A DNA stretch of 64,000 nt. Source: Mycolicibacterium aurum (lineage in GTDB: Bacteria; Actinomycetota; Actinomycetes; Mycobacteriales; Mycobacteriaceae). The translations under genes and the position numbers were made by a program. Every line of letters begins with the position of its first letter. The first letter of the stretch is position 1. Where the stretch lies: contig NZ_LR134356.1 in the NCBI RefSeq assembly GCF_900637195.1, forward strand, positions 1,240,001 to 1,304,000. The letters run 5' to 3'. Below the pieces are notes generated by a model, which did no database searches, was not told the DNA's origin, and saw only the letters and a list, made by a program, of their open reading frames with translations. This document shows, piece after piece, positions 44,200-54,477 of this stretch.

Positions 44200-46800
44200 T
44201 CAGCTGGCGGCCTTGAGCCGGATCTTCCACCGCACCAAGCTCAGATAGCCGACGCAGATCATCCCCTGCATGGCCATGTTGAACCACCACGTGCCCGCGG
44301 CGTGTTTCCAGTGCGAGTCCTGCGGGGTCAGCGGGCCGGGTACGAGCCTGAGCAGATCGATGGTCGACGCCGTCGAGGCGAAGCCCCACCGGGCCGGCGT
44401 GAACCACGACAACTGGTCGAGACCGATGCGGCCGGTCACCGGAATCATGCCGCCCTGGAACACCAACTGCGACATGATCGCGATCACCAGCAGAGGCATG
44501 ATCTGCTCGCTCGACTTGGCGATGGCGGACAGGGCCAAGCCGACCATCGCCGCGCCCACACAGCAGGCCGCCACATCGACGTACAACTCGAGGGACCGGT
44601 TGGGTATCACCGCGCCGCGCTCCACCGCCCCGGGGCCCCATCCCTTCCCCAAGATGTTGATGGCGACGACGACCCCCGACTGCAGGAGGGCGAACCCGGC
44701 GAAGACGAAGACCTTGGCGAACATGTATGCGGTCGTGGACAACCCGACCGCCTGCTCACGCAGGAAGATCGCCCGCTCGCCGATCAGCGCGCGGATGGTC
44801 AGCGCGGTGCCCATGAAGATGGCGCCCACGTTGAGCAGCACCAGAATCTGGCCCGGCTCGTTCGGTGCCTCACCGCCCTGGATCGCAGGGACGGGCACGC
44901 CGAAGCCGACATCTCCCGGCACCGACAGCGACAGCGCACCCATGATGAACGGCAGGAACGCCAGGAAGATGAAGTAGCCGCGGTCGGAGACGATCAGCCG
45001 CATCTGGCGGCGCGAAATCGTGGAGAACTGCTTTCGGACGCTGGTGCGGGTCGGCGAGCCGAGGTCGGCGGGTTGCTGGGTGGCCGGCCGCGGCGGTGGT
45101 GGACCGTGGCGCTCGAGGTAGCGCCGCTTCGCGGACTCTGGATCGCCGGCGACCGTGCTGAAGATGTCGGCCCAGTTGGTTGTTCCGAGCTCCGGCCCGA
45201 TCTGGCTGGGCGGACCGTTGAACGCGGTCTTGCCGCCCGGGGCCAGCAACAGCACCTGGTCGCACACATCGAGGTAGGTCAGCGAGTGGGTGACGACGAG
45301 CACGACACGGCCGGCGTCGGCGAGCTGACGCAGCATCGTCATGACCTGGCGGTCCAGCGCGGGATCCAGGCCCGAGGTCGGCTCGTCGAGAATCAGCAGC
45401 GACGGACCGGTGAGCAGCTCAAGGGCCACCGAGGCACGTTTGCGCTGTCCACCGGAGAGCTTGTCGACGCGGGTGTCGAGGTGCTTGGTCATCTCGAGTT
45501 CTTCGAGGACCTCGTTGACGACCTGTTCGCGGTCTGCCTTCGTGGTGTCGGGGGGAAGTCGGAGTTCGGCGGCGTACATCAGGGCCTGGCGGACGGTGAG
45601 CTCGCCATGTACCACGTCGTCCTGGGGCACCATGCCGATCCGGGAGCGGAGCGAGGCGTATTCGGCGTGCACGTCGTGGCCCTCGAACGACACCTGGCCC
45701 GTCGTGGGATGGGTGTATCCCGCGACCAGTCGCGCGAAGGTCGATTTACCCGCGCCGGACGGTCCGATCACCGCGGTCAGCGTGCCGGGACGGGCGGACA
45801 TGGAGATGTTGTCCAGCAGCGTCTTGTTGCCCTCGATGGTCCAGGTGACCCCGTGGACCTCGAGTCCGCCGGTGGCGGTGTCGGCGGCGGTCTCGGTGCG
45901 GCGGACCAGGGTGCCGTCGCGGAACACCAGGTCGACGTTGCCGATGGTGACGGTGTCGCCGTCGGTCAGCGGTGCGTCGTCGACCCGCACGCCGTTGACG
46001 AAGGTGCCGTTGATGCTTCGGTTGTCGCGGATCTCGGCGCCGGACGGGGTGGTGACCAACGTGGCGTGGTGGCGCGAGGCCAGTACGTCGTTGATGACGA
46101 TGTCGTTGTCGCCGGCGCGGCCGATCTTGATCGACCCCGGCGGCGCCTTGGGCGCGCTGCCGGGCCGCAGGATCCGCAACATGCTGGTCGCGATGTTGCC
46201 GTCGCCGCCTCCCCGCGGAGCCGCGGCCGGTCCCATGACGGTGGCCGACTCCATCGCGGGCGCGGAGATGGGTTGCGGAACGGGAGCAGGCCGGGACGTG
46301 GCGGCGGGGTAGGGCTGGGACTGGTTGCCGGTGACAGGGCGGTGCACGGGCGGCCGCCCCGTCGGGGCCGACGGCGGGGGCGGCGGCGGGGCGGGCCACG
46401 TCGCGCTGGGTCGTCCCGGCGCGGGTGTCGGACCGGATCGGCCTGTGACCGGCACTGCGACCGTCGGCGGCGGTGTGCCCGCCGAACCCTGGTGGCGGCC
46501 GACCTCGAAGGTCAGCAGCGGACCGTCGGGATTGCCGATGTGGAGTTGTCCGCCGTCGGCGATGTCGACGGCGGGAACGCGCCTGCCGTTGACGTACATG
46601 CCGTTGAGGCTGCCGTTGTCGATGGCGATCCACCGACCCTGGTCGAATCTGAGCACCAGATGGGCGCGCGAGATCAAGGGGTGGGCGATCCGCACGTCGG
46701 CCCGCAGGTCCCGCCCGACAACGACATCATTGCCGGCCGCGAAGGAGCGTGTGGATCCGTCGTACCGAACGGTCAGCGCAGGGGATACCGGGCGGCTCAC
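44200..46800 (-). CDS. FHA-domain ABC transporter (Rv1747-like)
   Basis: An 866-residue exporter with five parts: FHA domain 1 (about 27-85; VVGRDLRADVRIAHPLISRA), a Pro-rich linker (about 105-200) with ATVMGP (Thr187, like the phospho-threonines of Rv1747), FHA domain 2 (about 225-285; IGRAGDNDIVIN, SRHHATLV, SINGTFVNG), the ATPase (Walker A GPSGAGKST 346-354, LSGGQRKRA, LLILDEPTSGLDP) and six membrane segments. In M. tuberculosis Rv1747 is controlled by the kinase PknF through its FHA domains and is linked to export of phosphatidylinositol mannosides. No pknF is adjacent here. The start is GTG at 46800. Confidence 0.92.
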   Translation of the reverse strand: MSRPVSPALTVRYDGSTRSFAAGNDVVVGRDLRADVRIAHPLISRAHLVLRFDQGRWIAIDNGSLNGMYVNGRRVPAVDIADGGQLHIGNPDGPLLTFEVGRHQGSAGTPPPTVAVPVTGRSGPTPAPGRPSATWPAPPPPPPSAPTGRPPVHRPVTGNQSQPYPAATSRPAPVPQPISAPAMESATVMGPAAAPRGGGDGNIATSMLRILRPGSAPKAPPGSIKIGRAGDNDIVINDVLASRHHATLVTTPSGAEIRDNRSINGTFVNGVRVDDAPLTDGDTVTIGNVDLVFRDGTLVRRTETAADTATGGLEVHGVTWTIEGNKTLLDNISMSARPGTLTAVIGPSGAGKSTFARLVAGYTHPTTGQVSFEGHDVHAEYASLRSRIGMVPQDDVVHGELTVRQALMYAAELRLPPDTTKADREQVVNEVLEELEMTKHLDTRVDKLSGGQRKRASVALELLTGPSLLILDEPTSGLDPALDRQVMTMLRQLADAGRVVLVVTHSLTYLDVCDQVLLLAPGGKTAFNGPPSQIGPELGTTNWADIFSTVAGDPESAKRRYLERHGPPPPRPATQQPADLGSPTRTSVRKQFSTISRRQMRLIVSDRGYFIFLAFLPFIMGALSLSVPGDVGFGVPVPAIQGGEAPNEPGQILVLLNVGAIFMGTALTIRALIGERAIFLREQAVGLSTTAYMFAKVFVFAGFALLQSGVVVAINILGKGWGPGAVERGAVIPNRSLELYVDVAACCVGAAMVGLALSAIAKSSEQIMPLLVIAIMSQLVFQGGMIPVTGRIGLDQLSWFTPARWGFASTASTIDLLRLVPGPLTPQDSHWKHAAGTWWFNMAMQGMICVGYLSLVRWKIRLKAAS

Positions 46801-47187
46801 AGAGACGCTCCGGCGGCGACATTAGACATCGCGGCCAACTCTATCGGTACCCGGTCAGGTAGGCAGGTGTCACCTGGCGGTGTCGGTGATCTGATACGGC
46901 GCCGTTATCTGCCTGTTTCTCGCACTGCCCACACGTGCGAACGCCGCATCGGCGACCGTGACCGCATCACGCGCCGGCGTGCATCTGCACATGTCGGCGT
47001 TGGTCGCGACACGCCCGTGGTGCTCGCCTTCTGCGCCGGGCAGCCTGCCTGCGTTCAGTGTATGTACGAATTCAGCTGTGGCTCAACGGAACAGCGCATC
47101 GTCGTCCCGTCTGTTGAGCGTTCGGTGGGCGCCGTGCGCGGCGCTCGCGCGATTTTTGGAGGAAAACCTCTATTTTAGGGTGGACCA
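46801..47187. other. Divergent intergenic region, no gene found
   Basis: These 387 bases separate the transporter from a TetR gene. Open frames through them are short or antisense to nothing. The right end has TATTTT (47171-47176), a likely -10, preceded by the inverted repeat GAGG-AAAA-CCTC (47159-47170). I see nothing else. Confidence 0.5.
47159..47176 (+). promoter_or_regulatory. Candidate autoregulatory operator and -10 of TetR gene
   Basis: GAGG-AAAA-CCTC is a perfect 4-bp inverted repeat immediately before TATTTT, eleven bases from the ATG at 47188. A TetR protein acting on its own promoter could bind here. The repeat is short. Confidence 0.35.
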
Positions 47188-47751
47188 ATGCCGCGGCCCG
47201 CCCGATACACCGTCGACGCTCTCCTCGACGCTGCCGCGGAACTGCTCGCCGCCGACGGACCCGCCGCGGTCACGATGTCGGCGGTCGCGCGCAGCACAGG
47301 TGCCCCGAGTGGGTCGGTGTACCACCGGTTCCCGACCAGGGCGGCGCTGTGCGGCGAGCTGTGGGTGCGTACCGAGGAGCGCTTCCAGGAGCAGTTCGTC
47401 GAGGCGCTGACGAGCGCCGACGACCCTCAGCAGCGCTGTGTGGACGCGGCGTTGCGCCTTGTGCAGTGGTGCCGCGAGAACCCCGTGGAGGCGCAGGTGT
47501 TTCTCGCCGGACCTGACGACCTCGGAATGGGGGAGTGGCCCGACCCGTTGGCCGGGCGGCGGAAACGCTTGCAACGCAAGCTCAAGAAGGTGCTCGGTGA
47601 TCTCCCCGGCGACCCCGGCCGGGTCACCGCCGCCGTGATGGACGTGCCCTCTGCGATCGTGCGGCGCCACCTGCGGGCGCGTCAGACCGTTCCGGCCAGC
47701 GCCGACGCGATCGTCGCCGACTGCGCCAGGGCCCTCATCTGCCCGAACTGA
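47188..47751 (+). CDS. TetR-family transcriptional regulator
   Basis: A 187-residue regulator. The helix-turn-helix is at about 28-55 (TMSAVARSTGAPSGSVYHRF), followed by a helical domain with LRLVQWCRENPVEAQVFLAG and a basic RRKRLQRKLKKVLGDL. It is convergent with the old-yellow-enzyme gene and overlaps its end by 17 bp. The ligand is unknown. The ATG lies shortly after a -10 and inverted repeat, suggesting autoregulation. Confidence 0.85.
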   Translation: MPRPARYTVDALLDAAAELLAADGPAAVTMSAVARSTGAPSGSVYHRFPTRAALCGELWVRTEERFQEQFVEALTSADDPQQRCVDAALRLVQWCRENPVEAQVFLAGPDDLGMGEWPDPLAGRRKRLQRKLKKVLGDLPGDPGRVTAAVMDVPSAIVRRHLRARQTVPASADAIVADCARALICPN

Positions 47752-48931
47752 CCGGCGACGGCGAACCTGTGCGGACGCAGTAGGTGTGGCTGTAGATCGT
47801 CGGCATGCACAGATTGCAGTGGTCGCAGATCGATTTCACGCTGCTGTCGGCCTTGATCCGGTTGAGCAGGTTGGGTTCGGCCAGCAGCGCACGGCCCATC
47901 GCGACGAAGTCGAAGCCCTCCGCCATCGCGCGGTCCATGGTCTCGCGGTTGGTGATGCCGCCGAGCAGGATCAGTGGCAGCGTCAGCTCGTCGCGGAACT
48001 TCTTGGCGTCCCGCATCAGATACGCCTCCTGGTACGGGTACTCCCGGAGGAACTTCTTGCCGGTCATCCGGATGCCCCAGCGCAGCGGCGGTGCGAAGGC
48101 CCCGGCGAACTCCTTCACCGGTGCGTCACCACGGAACAGATACATCGGATTGACCAGTGAGCTGCCGGCAGTCAGCTCGAGCGCGTCCAGGCCGCCGTCC
48201 TGCTCCAGCCACTTGGCGGTCTGCAACGACTCCTCGATCGGGATGCCGCCGCGCACCCCGTCGGACATGTTCAGCTTGGCGGTCACCGCGATCTGACTGC
48301 CGACGGCATCGCGGACCGCCCTGACCACGCCCCGCGCCACCTTGGCGCGGTTCTCCAGCGATCCGCCGAATTCGTCGGTGCGCCGGTTGAGCATGGGACT
48401 GAGGAACGCACTGGCCAGGTAGTTGTGACCCAGGTGGATCTCGACGGCATCGAAACCGGACTCGATCGCCAATCGCGCGGCGTTGGCGTGCGCCGCGGTC
48501 ACGTCGCGGATGTCGTCGGCGGTGGCCTTCCTGGCGAATCGCATCGACAGCGGGTTGAAGAAGCGCATCGGAGCCAGCGCCGTGGCCTTGTTGGTGCGCG
48601 CGTTGGCCACCGGACCGGCGTGCCCGATCTGCGCGCTGATCGCCGCGCCCTCGGCGTGGATGGCGTCGGTGAGCCGGCGCAGGCCCGGCACGGCCTCGGG
48701 CCGCATCCAGAGCTGCCAGCCGTCGGTGCGTCCACCCGGAGCGACGGCGCAGTAGGCGACTGTCGTCATGCCGACCCCACCGGCCGCCGGCAGCCGGTGG
48801 TAGGTGATCAGATCCTCGGTGACCAGTGCGTCGGGCGTCGCCGCCTCGAACGTCGCAGCTTTGATGATGCGGTTGCGCAGCGTCAGCGGCCCGAGCGTGG
48901 CTGGGGCGAACACATCGTGCGGGGCGGTCAT
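47735..48931 (-). CDS. NADH:flavin oxidoreductase, old yellow enzyme family (Rv3359-like)
   Basis: A 398-residue FMN TIM-barrel enzyme. Family motifs are [20 protein letters not shown] at the start, [34 protein letters not shown] with the substrate-anion His pair, [14 protein letters not shown] and [14 protein letters not shown]. The C-terminal [14 protein letters not shown] is a Cys cluster that in larger relatives binds an iron-sulfur centre, but the second, NAD-binding half of those relatives is absent. It would reduce activated double bonds or related substrates. I chose ATG 48931 ([10 protein letters not shown]); ATG 48943 is in frame upstream. Confidence 0.87.
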   Translation of the reverse strand: MTAPHDVFAPATLGPLTLRNRIIKAATFEAATPDALVTEDLITYHRLPAAGGVGMTTVAYCAVAPGGRTDGWQLWMRPEAVPGLRRLTDAIHAEGAAISAQIGHAGPVANARTNKATALAPMRFFNPLSMRFARKATADDIRDVTAAHANAARLAIESGFDAVEIHLGHNYLASAFLSPMLNRRTDEFGGSLENRAKVARGVVRAVRDAVGSQIAVTAKLNMSDGVRGGIPIEESLQTAKWLEQDGGLDALELTAGSSLVNPMYLFRGDAPVKEFAGAFAPPLRWGIRMTGKKFLREYPYQEAYLMRDAKKFRDELTLPLILLGGITNRETMDRAMAEGFDFVAMGRALLAEPNLLNRIKADSSVKSICDHCNLCMPTIYSHTYCVRTGSPSPVSSGR

Positions 48932-48989
48932 ATCGCCGAGCATGCCACGCCGTCGTGGTGAACGATCGCAGCCTGTCAGAATGATTGCC

Positions 48990-49844
48990 GTGGGTGCAAT
49001 AACTTTGGATGGTAAAGCCACGCGCGACGAGATCTTCGTCGATCTCGGCGAACGCGTCGCGGCGTTGACCGCGGCCGGACGGACGCCGGGGCTCGGCACG
49101 GTGCTGGTCGGCGACGACCCCGGGTCGCAGGCCTACGTCCGGGGAAAGCACGCCGACTGCGCCAAGGTCGGCATCAACTCGATCCGACGTGACCTGCCTG
49201 CCGACATCAGCCAGGCGGAACTCCTCGCGACCCTCGACGAGCTCAACGACAACCCGGAGTGCACCGGCTACATCGTGCAGTTGCCGCTACCCAAGCACCT
49301 CAACGAGAACGCCGCACTGGAGCGGGTGGATCCGGGCAAGGACGCCGACGGCCTGCACCCGATGAACCTGGGCCGGTTGGTGCTCAACGAGCCCGCGCCG
49401 CTGCCGTGCACGCCGCGCGGCATCGTTCATCTGCTGCGCCGCTACCAGGTGGAGATCGCCGGAGCGCACGTCGTGGTGATCGGTCGCGGCGTCACCGTCG
49501 GCCGGCCGCTCGGGCTGCTGCTGACCCGGCGTTCGGAGAACGCGACCGTGACGCTGTGCCACACCGCGACCCGGCACCTGCCGCAGATCACCCGCGAGGC
49601 CGACATCATCATCGCGGCGGCGGGAGTGCCGCACATGGTGACCGCCGAGATGGTGCGCCCCGGCGCGGCCGTCGTGGACGTCGGGGTCAGCCGAGACGAC
49701 GCGGGCAAGCTCGTCGGCGACGTGCACCCCGACGTGTGGGACGTCGCCGGCCACGTGTCGCCGAACCCCGGCGGTGTCGGCCCGCTGACCCGAGCATTTC
49801 TGCTCACCAACGTCGTCGAGCGCGCTGAGGCTCTCGCGACGTGA
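48990..49844 (+). CDS. folD: Methylenetetrahydrofolate dehydrogenase/cyclohydrolase FolD
   Basis: A 284-residue bifunctional one-carbon enzyme that interconverts 5,10-methylene- and 10-formyl-tetrahydrofolate with NADP+. Signatures are [19 protein letters not shown] (with the catalytic Lys), [44 protein letters not shown] (NADP) and [16 protein letters not shown]. Length fits the family. I chose GTG 48990, equivalent to the M. tuberculosis start; a -10-like CAGAAT ends seven bases upstream, favouring a leaderless mRNA. ATG 48981 is in frame too. DUF3017 follows with a 4-bp overlap. Confidence 0.94.
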   Translation: MGAITLDGKATRDEIFVDLGERVAALTAAGRTPGLGTVLVGDDPGSQAYVRGKHADCAKVGINSIRRDLPADISQAELLATLDELNDNPECTGYIVQLPLPKHLNENAALERVDPGKDADGLHPMNLGRLVLNEPAPLPCTPRGIVHLLRRYQVEIAGAHVVVIGRGVTVGRPLGLLLTRRSENATVTLCHTATRHLPQITREADIIIAAAGVPHMVTAEMVRPGAAVVDVGVSRDDAGKLVGDVHPDVWDVAGHVSPNPGGVGPLTRAFLLTNVVERAEALAT

Positions 49845-50125
49845 GGTTCGCCCGCAGGGTGTGCGCGGGTCAGTGGCCGATTCTGCTGGTCGGACTCTTC
49901 CTGATCGCCGCGTTCGTCCTGGTGGCCGCGGGCTACTGGCGGCGCGGTGCGCTGGTCATGGCGATCGGTGTGGCGGTGGCGGCGTCCCTGCGCCTGGCCC
50001 TGCCGGAGGATCGGGTGGGTCTGCTCGCCGTCCGCACCCGCGGGGTGGACGTCGTCACCACCGCGTCGGTCAGCGCCGCGATGCTCTACATCGCGTGGAC
50101 CATCGATCCGCTGGGCACCAGCTGA
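49841..50125 (+). CDS. DUF3017 membrane protein
   Basis: A 94-residue membrane protein with three hydrophobic segments ([59 protein letters not shown]) and the DUF3017 motif [18 protein letters not shown]. The GTG overlaps the folD stop (GTGA). It is the Rv3355c homologue, always next to folD in actinobacteria, with no known function. Confidence 0.87.
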   Translation: MRFARRVCAGQWPILLVGLFLIAAFVLVAAGYWRRGALVMAIGVAVAASLRLALPEDRVGLLAVRTRGVDVVTTASVSAAMLYIAWTIDPLGTS

Positions 50126-50131
50126 CGTGGT

Positions 50132-50872
50132 TCAGCGCAGCGTCGCGCGGATGCACACCGTGACGTAGGGCAGGGCCAGTCCGCTGGTGTTGGCCAGTGC
50201 CGGGTGGGTGGCCAGCAATTCCCGGACGCGGTCCAGCGTGCGGGTGCGTACCTTCTCCGGCGAGGTGATGCAGTAGCTGCGCGAGGCCACCAGGTCGATC
50301 AAAGCCTGTGGCGTCAGGTAATTCGTCCACTCCACCAGATGGCGCTCGGCGTCGGTGAAGGAGGCGGGCAGGTCGACGGTCTGGCTGAACGGATCCACCT
50401 CGTGGCCGATGATCCGGCCCAGATCCTTGACCCAGCCCATGCGTTCGTCGCGGTTGTTCCACACCAACCCGAGCCTGCCGCCGGGACGCAGCACGCGGGC
50501 CACCTCTTTGATCGCCCGCTCCGGATCGAACCAGTGCCACGCCTGGGCTACCAGTACCGCGTCGACGCTGTTGTCGGGCAGCGGGATCTCCTCTGCCGTC
50601 CCGAGCAGCGCGGGCGTATCGGGCAGCGAGGAACTGAGCAGCTCGAGCATCTCCGGAATCGGGTCGACCGCAACGACATCGAGGCCGCGTTCGACAAGCC
50701 GGGTGGTCAGCTTCCCCGTACCGGCCCCGAGGTCGAGCACGTCGAGACGGTCGGAGGCGCCATCGGGCAGCAGCCAGTCGATCGACTCCGGCGGATAGGA
50801 CGGCCGGCCCCGCTCATACGCGGCCGCCTCCGCGCCGAACGACAACGAGCGCTGATCGGACGGCCCTGTCAC
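50132..50872 (-). CDS. Class I SAM-dependent methyltransferase (Rv3342-like)
   Basis: A 246-residue methyltransferase. Motif I is [12 protein letters not shown], with the acidic residue VVAVDP at the end of beta-2, then [26 protein letters not shown] and [15 protein letters not shown]. The substrate is unknown; it belongs to the UbiE/Methyltransf_11 group. The GTG start at 50872 overlaps the metX stop (GTGA), and it is the last gene of the riboswitch-controlled metY-metX operon, so its expression follows SAM level, its own cofactor. Confidence 0.87.
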   Translation of the reverse strand: MTGPSDQRSLSFGAEAAAYERGRPSYPPESIDWLLPDGASDRLDVLDLGAGTGKLTTRLVERGLDVVAVDPIPEMLELLSSSLPDTPALLGTAEEIPLPDNSVDAVLVAQAWHWFDPERAIKEVARVLRPGGRLGLVWNNRDERMGWVKDLGRIIGHEVDPFSQTVDLPASFTDAERHLVEWTNYLTPQALIDLVASRSYCITSPEKVRTRTLDRVRELLATHPALANTSGLALPYVTVCIRATLR

Positions 50873-51996
50873 CGTGACGCCAACTCCAGCGTCCGCCGGA
50901 TCAGCTTGCCGACGGCGTCGGTCTCCAGCAGGAAACCGTCGTGGCCGAATTCCGAGTCGACGACGTCGAGCCCGTCGCAGCCGGGCAGCAATTCGGCCAG
51001 CTCGGCCTGCAGACGCAGCGGGTACAACCGGTCGGAGGTGATGCCGCCGACAACGGTCGGCACCGGGCAGCCACGCAGTGCCGCCGCCACCCCGCCCCTG
51101 CCCCGGCCCACGTCGTGGCTGGACAAGGCATCGGTGAGGGCGACGTATGTGCCGGCATCGAAGCGCGCCAACAACTTTCGTCCTTGGTACTCCAGATAGC
51201 TCTGGATCGCGTAGCGACCGCCGGCGCCGGGGTCCTCGCCCGGCTGCGCATCGTTGCCGAACCGCTCGTCGAGTTCGGTCTCGCCGCGGTAGGTCAGATG
51301 CGCGAAGCGCCGCGCGAGTTCCAGACCGGCGTCGGGCGATAGCCCGGTGTCGTGATAGTCGCCGCCGCACCAGTTCGGGTCGGACTTGATGGCCGCCACC
51401 TGTGTGCTCTGCGTGCCGATCTGGTCGGCGGTCGCGCGGGCACCCACGGCGAGCACCAGTGCCGAGCGGACGGCGTCCGGATGCGTGACGGCCCATTCCA
51501 ACGCCCGTGCCCCGCCCATGGATCCGCCGATGACCGCGGCCACCTCGGTGATGCCGAACCGTGCCAGCGCGGCGACGTCGGCGGCCACCTGGTCGCGCAC
51601 CGAGATCGCCGGAAACCGTGACCCCCAGGCCTTCCCGTCCGGGGCGGCAGAGCTGGGTCCGGTCGAGCCGCGGCATCCGCCCAGGACGTTCGTCGAGATC
51701 GTGCACCACCGGTCGGTGTCGATCGGCGCGCCCGGTCCTGCGACGCCGTCCCACCAGCCGGGCGTCGGGTGATCGGGCCCGGCCGGTCCGGTGATGTGCG
51801 AGTCGCCGGTGAGGGCGTGCAGCACCACCACGACGTTGTCGCGGTTGGGCGACAACTCTCCCCACCGCTGCACGGCGATGGACACCTCGTCGATGACCTC
51901 GCCGTTCTCCAGCGTGAGTGGACCGATGTCGACCACGCCGATCTCCCCTTCCGGGGGCAGCGTGACACGGTCACTGAACACATCCACAATCGTCAC
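50869..51996 (-). CDS. metX: Homoserine O-acetyltransferase
   Basis: A 375-residue alpha/beta hydrolase-fold enzyme (also named metA in mycobacteria) that acetylates homoserine with acetyl-CoA, opening methionine synthesis. Landmarks are [46 protein letters not shown] with the nucleophile Ser159, and the Asp and His of SDRLYPL and SEFGHDGFL. Length is normal. The start is GTG 51996, ten bases after metY. Expression should be governed by the upstream SAM-IV riboswitch. Confidence 0.95.
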   Translation of the reverse strand: MTIVDVFSDRVTLPPEGEIGVVDIGPLTLENGEVIDEVSIAVQRWGELSPNRDNVVVVLHALTGDSHITGPAGPDHPTPGWWDGVAGPGAPIDTDRWCTISTNVLGGCRGSTGPSSAAPDGKAWGSRFPAISVRDQVAADVAALARFGITEVAAVIGGSMGGARALEWAVTHPDAVRSALVLAVGARATADQIGTQSTQVAAIKSDPNWCGGDYHDTGLSPDAGLELARRFAHLTYRGETELDERFGNDAQPGEDPGAGGRYAIQSYLEYQGRKLLARFDAGTYVALTDALSSHDVGRGRGGVAAALRGCPVPTVVGGITSDRLYPLRLQAELAELLPGCDGLDVVDSEFGHDGFLLETDAVGKLIRRTLELASR

Positions 51997-52006
51997 GTCA
52001 CAAACC

Positions 52007-53350
52007 TCAGGACGACGCCACGGCGTGCGGGGCGGACCCGTCGGCGTTGGTCAGGGCTTTGGCGGCAGCGAAGCCGCGATCGAGGTCGGCGAGGATGTCG
52101 TCGATGCCTTCGATACCGACGGCGAGCCGCACCAGTCCCGGGGTCACACCCGTCGTGAGCTGTTCCTCGGGGGACAGCTGCTGGTGCGTCGTGGAGGCCG
52201 GATGGATGACCAGTGAACGCACGTCGCCGATGTTGGCGACATGACTGTGCAGTGTGAGCGCGTCGACAAACGCCTTGCCCGCCGCGATGCCGCCGGCCAG
52301 CTCGAAGGCGAGCACCGCGCCGGTTCCCTTGGGAGCCAACTTCTTTCCGAGGTCATGCCACGGTGAGGACGGAAGGCCGGCGTAGTTCACCGAGATCACG
52401 TCGGGGCGCGCTTCGAGATACTCGGCCACCCGCTGCGCATTCTCGACGTGGCGCTCGATGCGCAGGCTCAGCGTTTCCAGCCCCTGGGAGATCAGGAACG
52501 CGTTGAAGGGCGACGCCGCCGAACCCAGATCGCGGAGCAACTGCACCCGCGCCTTGAGTGCGAACGCGGGCGGGCCCAGCTCGGCGAACACGACACCGTG
52601 GTAGGAGGGGTCTGGGCTGGTGAACCCGGGAAACCTTCCACTGGCCGTCCAGTCGAAGGTGCCGCCGTCGACGATCACCCCGGCGATCGCCGAACCGTGG
52701 CCGCCCAGGTACTTCGTCGCCGAGTGCACGACGATGTCGGCGCCGTGGCTCAGAGGCTGGATCAGGTACGGGGTGGCGATGGTGTTGTCGACGATCAGCG
52801 GCACGCCGATGTCGTGGGCCACGGCGGCGACGGTGGGGATGTCGAGGATGTCGATCTGCGGGTTGGAGATCGTCTCGCCGAAGAACGCCTTCGTGTTGGG
52901 GCGCGCCGCGGCCCGCCAGGACTCCGGATCGTCGGGGTTCTCGACGAAGCCGACCTCGATGCCGAGCTTCGGCAGCGTGTAGTGGAAGAGGTTGTAGGTG
53001 CCGCCGTAGAGACGCGGGCTGGACACGATGTGGTCACCGCTGTTGGCGATGTTGAGGATCGCCAACGTCTCGGCGGCCTGACCCGAGGCCAGGAACAGCG
53101 CCGCCACACCACCTTCCAGCGCGGCGATGCGCTGCTCGACCACATCCTGTGTCGGGTTCATGATCCGGGTGTAGATGTTGCCGGGCTCGGCGAGCCCGAA
53201 CAGCGCCGCGGCGTGATCGGTGCTGTCGAACGTGTAGCTCGTCGTCTGATAGATCGGCAGTGCCCGTGCATGGGTGGCGGTGTCGGGGGTCTGCCCGGCG
53301 TGCACCTGCTTGGTCTCGAACGCCCAGGAACTGGTATCGGGTTCGGTCAT
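52007..53350 (-). CDS. metY: O-acetylhomoserine sulfhydrylase
   Basis: A 447-residue PLP enzyme of the Cys/Met metabolism family (Rv3340, often annotated metC) that makes homocysteine from O-acetylhomoserine and sulfide. Landmarks are [36 protein letters not shown], the cofactor Asp in [13 protein letters not shown] and the Schiff-base Lys in [14 protein letters not shown]. The ATG at 53350 has a GGAGGAG ribosome site seven bases upstream, which is adjacent to the hairpin of the riboswitch expression platform. First gene of the metY-metX-methyltransferase operon. Confidence 0.95.
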   Translation of the reverse strand: MTEPDTSSWAFETKQVHAGQTPDTATHARALPIYQTTSYTFDSTDHAAALFGLAEPGNIYTRIMNPTQDVVEQRIAALEGGVAALFLASGQAAETLAILNIANSGDHIVSSPRLYGGTYNLFHYTLPKLGIEVGFVENPDDPESWRAAARPNTKAFFGETISNPQIDILDIPTVAAVAHDIGVPLIVDNTIATPYLIQPLSHGADIVVHSATKYLGGHGSAIAGVIVDGGTFDWTASGRFPGFTSPDPSYHGVVFAELGPPAFALKARVQLLRDLGSAASPFNAFLISQGLETLSLRIERHVENAQRVAEYLEARPDVISVNYAGLPSSPWHDLGKKLAPKGTGAVLAFELAGGIAAGKAFVDALTLHSHVANIGDVRSLVIHPASTTHQQLSPEEQLTTGVTPGLVRLAVGIEGIDDILADLDRGFAAAKALTNADGSAPHAVASS

Positions 53351-53361
53351 CGTTCTCCTCC

Positions 53362-53385
53362 GTGAAACCGGGGGGCCCGTTTCAC
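53362..53385 (-). promoter_or_regulatory. Expression-platform hairpin next to the metY ribosome site
   Basis: GTGAAAC and GTTTCAC arms (7 bp) enclose a GC-rich loop. On the minus strand the 3' arm runs straight into the GGAGGAG ribosome site of metY. With no T run after it, this is better explained as a switch of ribosome access than as a terminator. Confidence 0.5.
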
Positions 53386-53395
53386 AGCGGACCCG

Positions 53396-53511
53396 CGCTT
53401 GCCTTATAGCCGCGTTCGGCTACTCAACCTGGTCGTCTCCCGGGGCACCCCACCGCGGTTGGAGGGTTGCCGGCCAGCGAGCCGGGGCTTGACGCTGGCA
53501 CTCATGACCGA
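53396..53511 (-). ncRNA. SAM-IV riboswitch
   Basis: The minus-strand leader of metY contains GGTCATGAGTGCCAGCG, CCGGCAACCCTCC, GGTGGGGTGCCCCGGG and GACCAGGTTGAGTAGCC in the order expected for the SAM-IV aptamer of actinobacteria, followed by the stem built from GCCGAACGCGGC. The class was described upstream of sulfur-metabolism genes in mycobacteria and streptomycetes. Binding of S-adenosylmethionine should lower metY-metX expression. I matched it from memory of conserved blocks, not by a covariance search. Confidence 0.85.
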
Positions 53512-53576
53512 GACGAACTGTATCGCACGCGGCCGAAAAGTTGCCAGTGGGTGGCGCGCGCAGGCGGCTCAGCGGG

Positions 53577-54407
53577 TCAGCTGATGGCCTTCTCGGGGGC
53601 GGAATGCTGGTCGACGAACTCGGCGATCAGCTCGGAGATCACCGACGGCGCCTCCAGCATCGGGATGTGGCCGACGCCGTCGAGTTCCACGATGCGGGTG
53701 TCCTTCGGCAGGTGCTTCCTGAAGTAGCGATGGCCGCGCGGATGCGGGAACACGCGGTCCCGTTCGCAGACCACCAGTTGCGTGGGTGCGCCGAGATTGG
53801 CCAGCTCCAGCAGGCCGGGCAGGCGCAGGGTCTTGATCAATAGCTGCAGGTAGGCGCTGCAGTGGGTGGCGTCTTCGACGAGTGCGCGCAGATCGGCCTC
53901 CGACGGGCCGTCGGCGGGTCCGCTCACCGGCAGCGTGGCGATGCGGCGGACGCCGGGGAGTCGGAGGATGCGCGGCCCGAGCAGACGCGCCAGGATCAGC
54001 GCGGGACCGCCGAGGACGAATTTCAGGACGGTCTCGTACTTCGTCAGGGAGTGCTGTGACCAGCCGCCCGCGGGTGCGATCGCCGTGACGGTGCGCGCTC
54101 GTCCGCGGCGTTCCAGCTCGAACCCGACCCAGCCGCCCAGGGAGTTGCCCACGATGTGGGCGGTCTCCCATCCCAGCTCGTCCATGCGCCGCTCGACGTC
54201 CTCGACCAGCGCCGAGGTCTCGAGCAGCCACGTCGGGGACGGTGCGCCGCCGTGGTGGCCCACCATCGTCGGCGCGTACACCTCGAAACGGCCGGTGGCG
54301 GCCAGCTGATCGGCCACGGTGCGCCAGACGTTCTGCGAGCACAGGAACGGGTGCAGCAGCAGGATCGGTACGCCGGACCCGGCGTGGATCGGCTCTCGTG
54401 ATGCCAT
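53577..54407 (-). CDS. Alpha/beta hydrolase
   Basis: A 276-residue hydrolase. The oxyanion region is VPILLLHPFLCSQNVW, the nucleophile elbow AHIVGNSLGGWVGFEL (Ser), and the acid and His are in VVCERDRVFPHP and LDGVGHIPMLEAP. A cap domain lies between (about 130-215). No signal peptide. It occupies the place of the broken Rv3337/Rv3338 genes of M. tuberculosis but is intact here. The substrate is unknown. The start is ATG 54407. Confidence 0.85.
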   Translation of the reverse strand: MASREPIHAGSGVPILLLHPFLCSQNVWRTVADQLAATGRFEVYAPTMVGHHGGAPSPTWLLETSALVEDVERRMDELGWETAHIVGNSLGGWVGFELERRGRARTVTAIAPAGGWSQHSLTKYETVLKFVLGGPALILARLLGPRILRLPGVRRIATLPVSGPADGPSEADLRALVEDATHCSAYLQLLIKTLRLPGLLELANLGAPTQLVVCERDRVFPHPRGHRYFRKHLPKDTRIVELDGVGHIPMLEAPSVISELIAEFVDQHSAPEKAIS

Positions 54408-54463
54408 GGCCCGACGATAAGGTGATACCGCCGGTACCGCAAGAATCGGTTCGTCTGGTCGGT

Positions 54464-54469
54464 TAGGGT
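54464..54469 (+). promoter_or_regulatory. -10 hexamer of the exonuclease III gene (leaderless)
   Basis: TAGGGT ends eight bases before the GTG at 54478; no ribosome site is visible. Confidence 0.45.
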
Positions 54470-54477
54470 CATGCGCC

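Noticed and set aside
43981..47178. A 1065-codon plus-strand open frame opposite the FHA-ABC transporter
   Set aside because: It is the mirror of the well-supported transporter gene, with Arg/Asp/Gly/His-biased, low-information translation and no recognisable domain.
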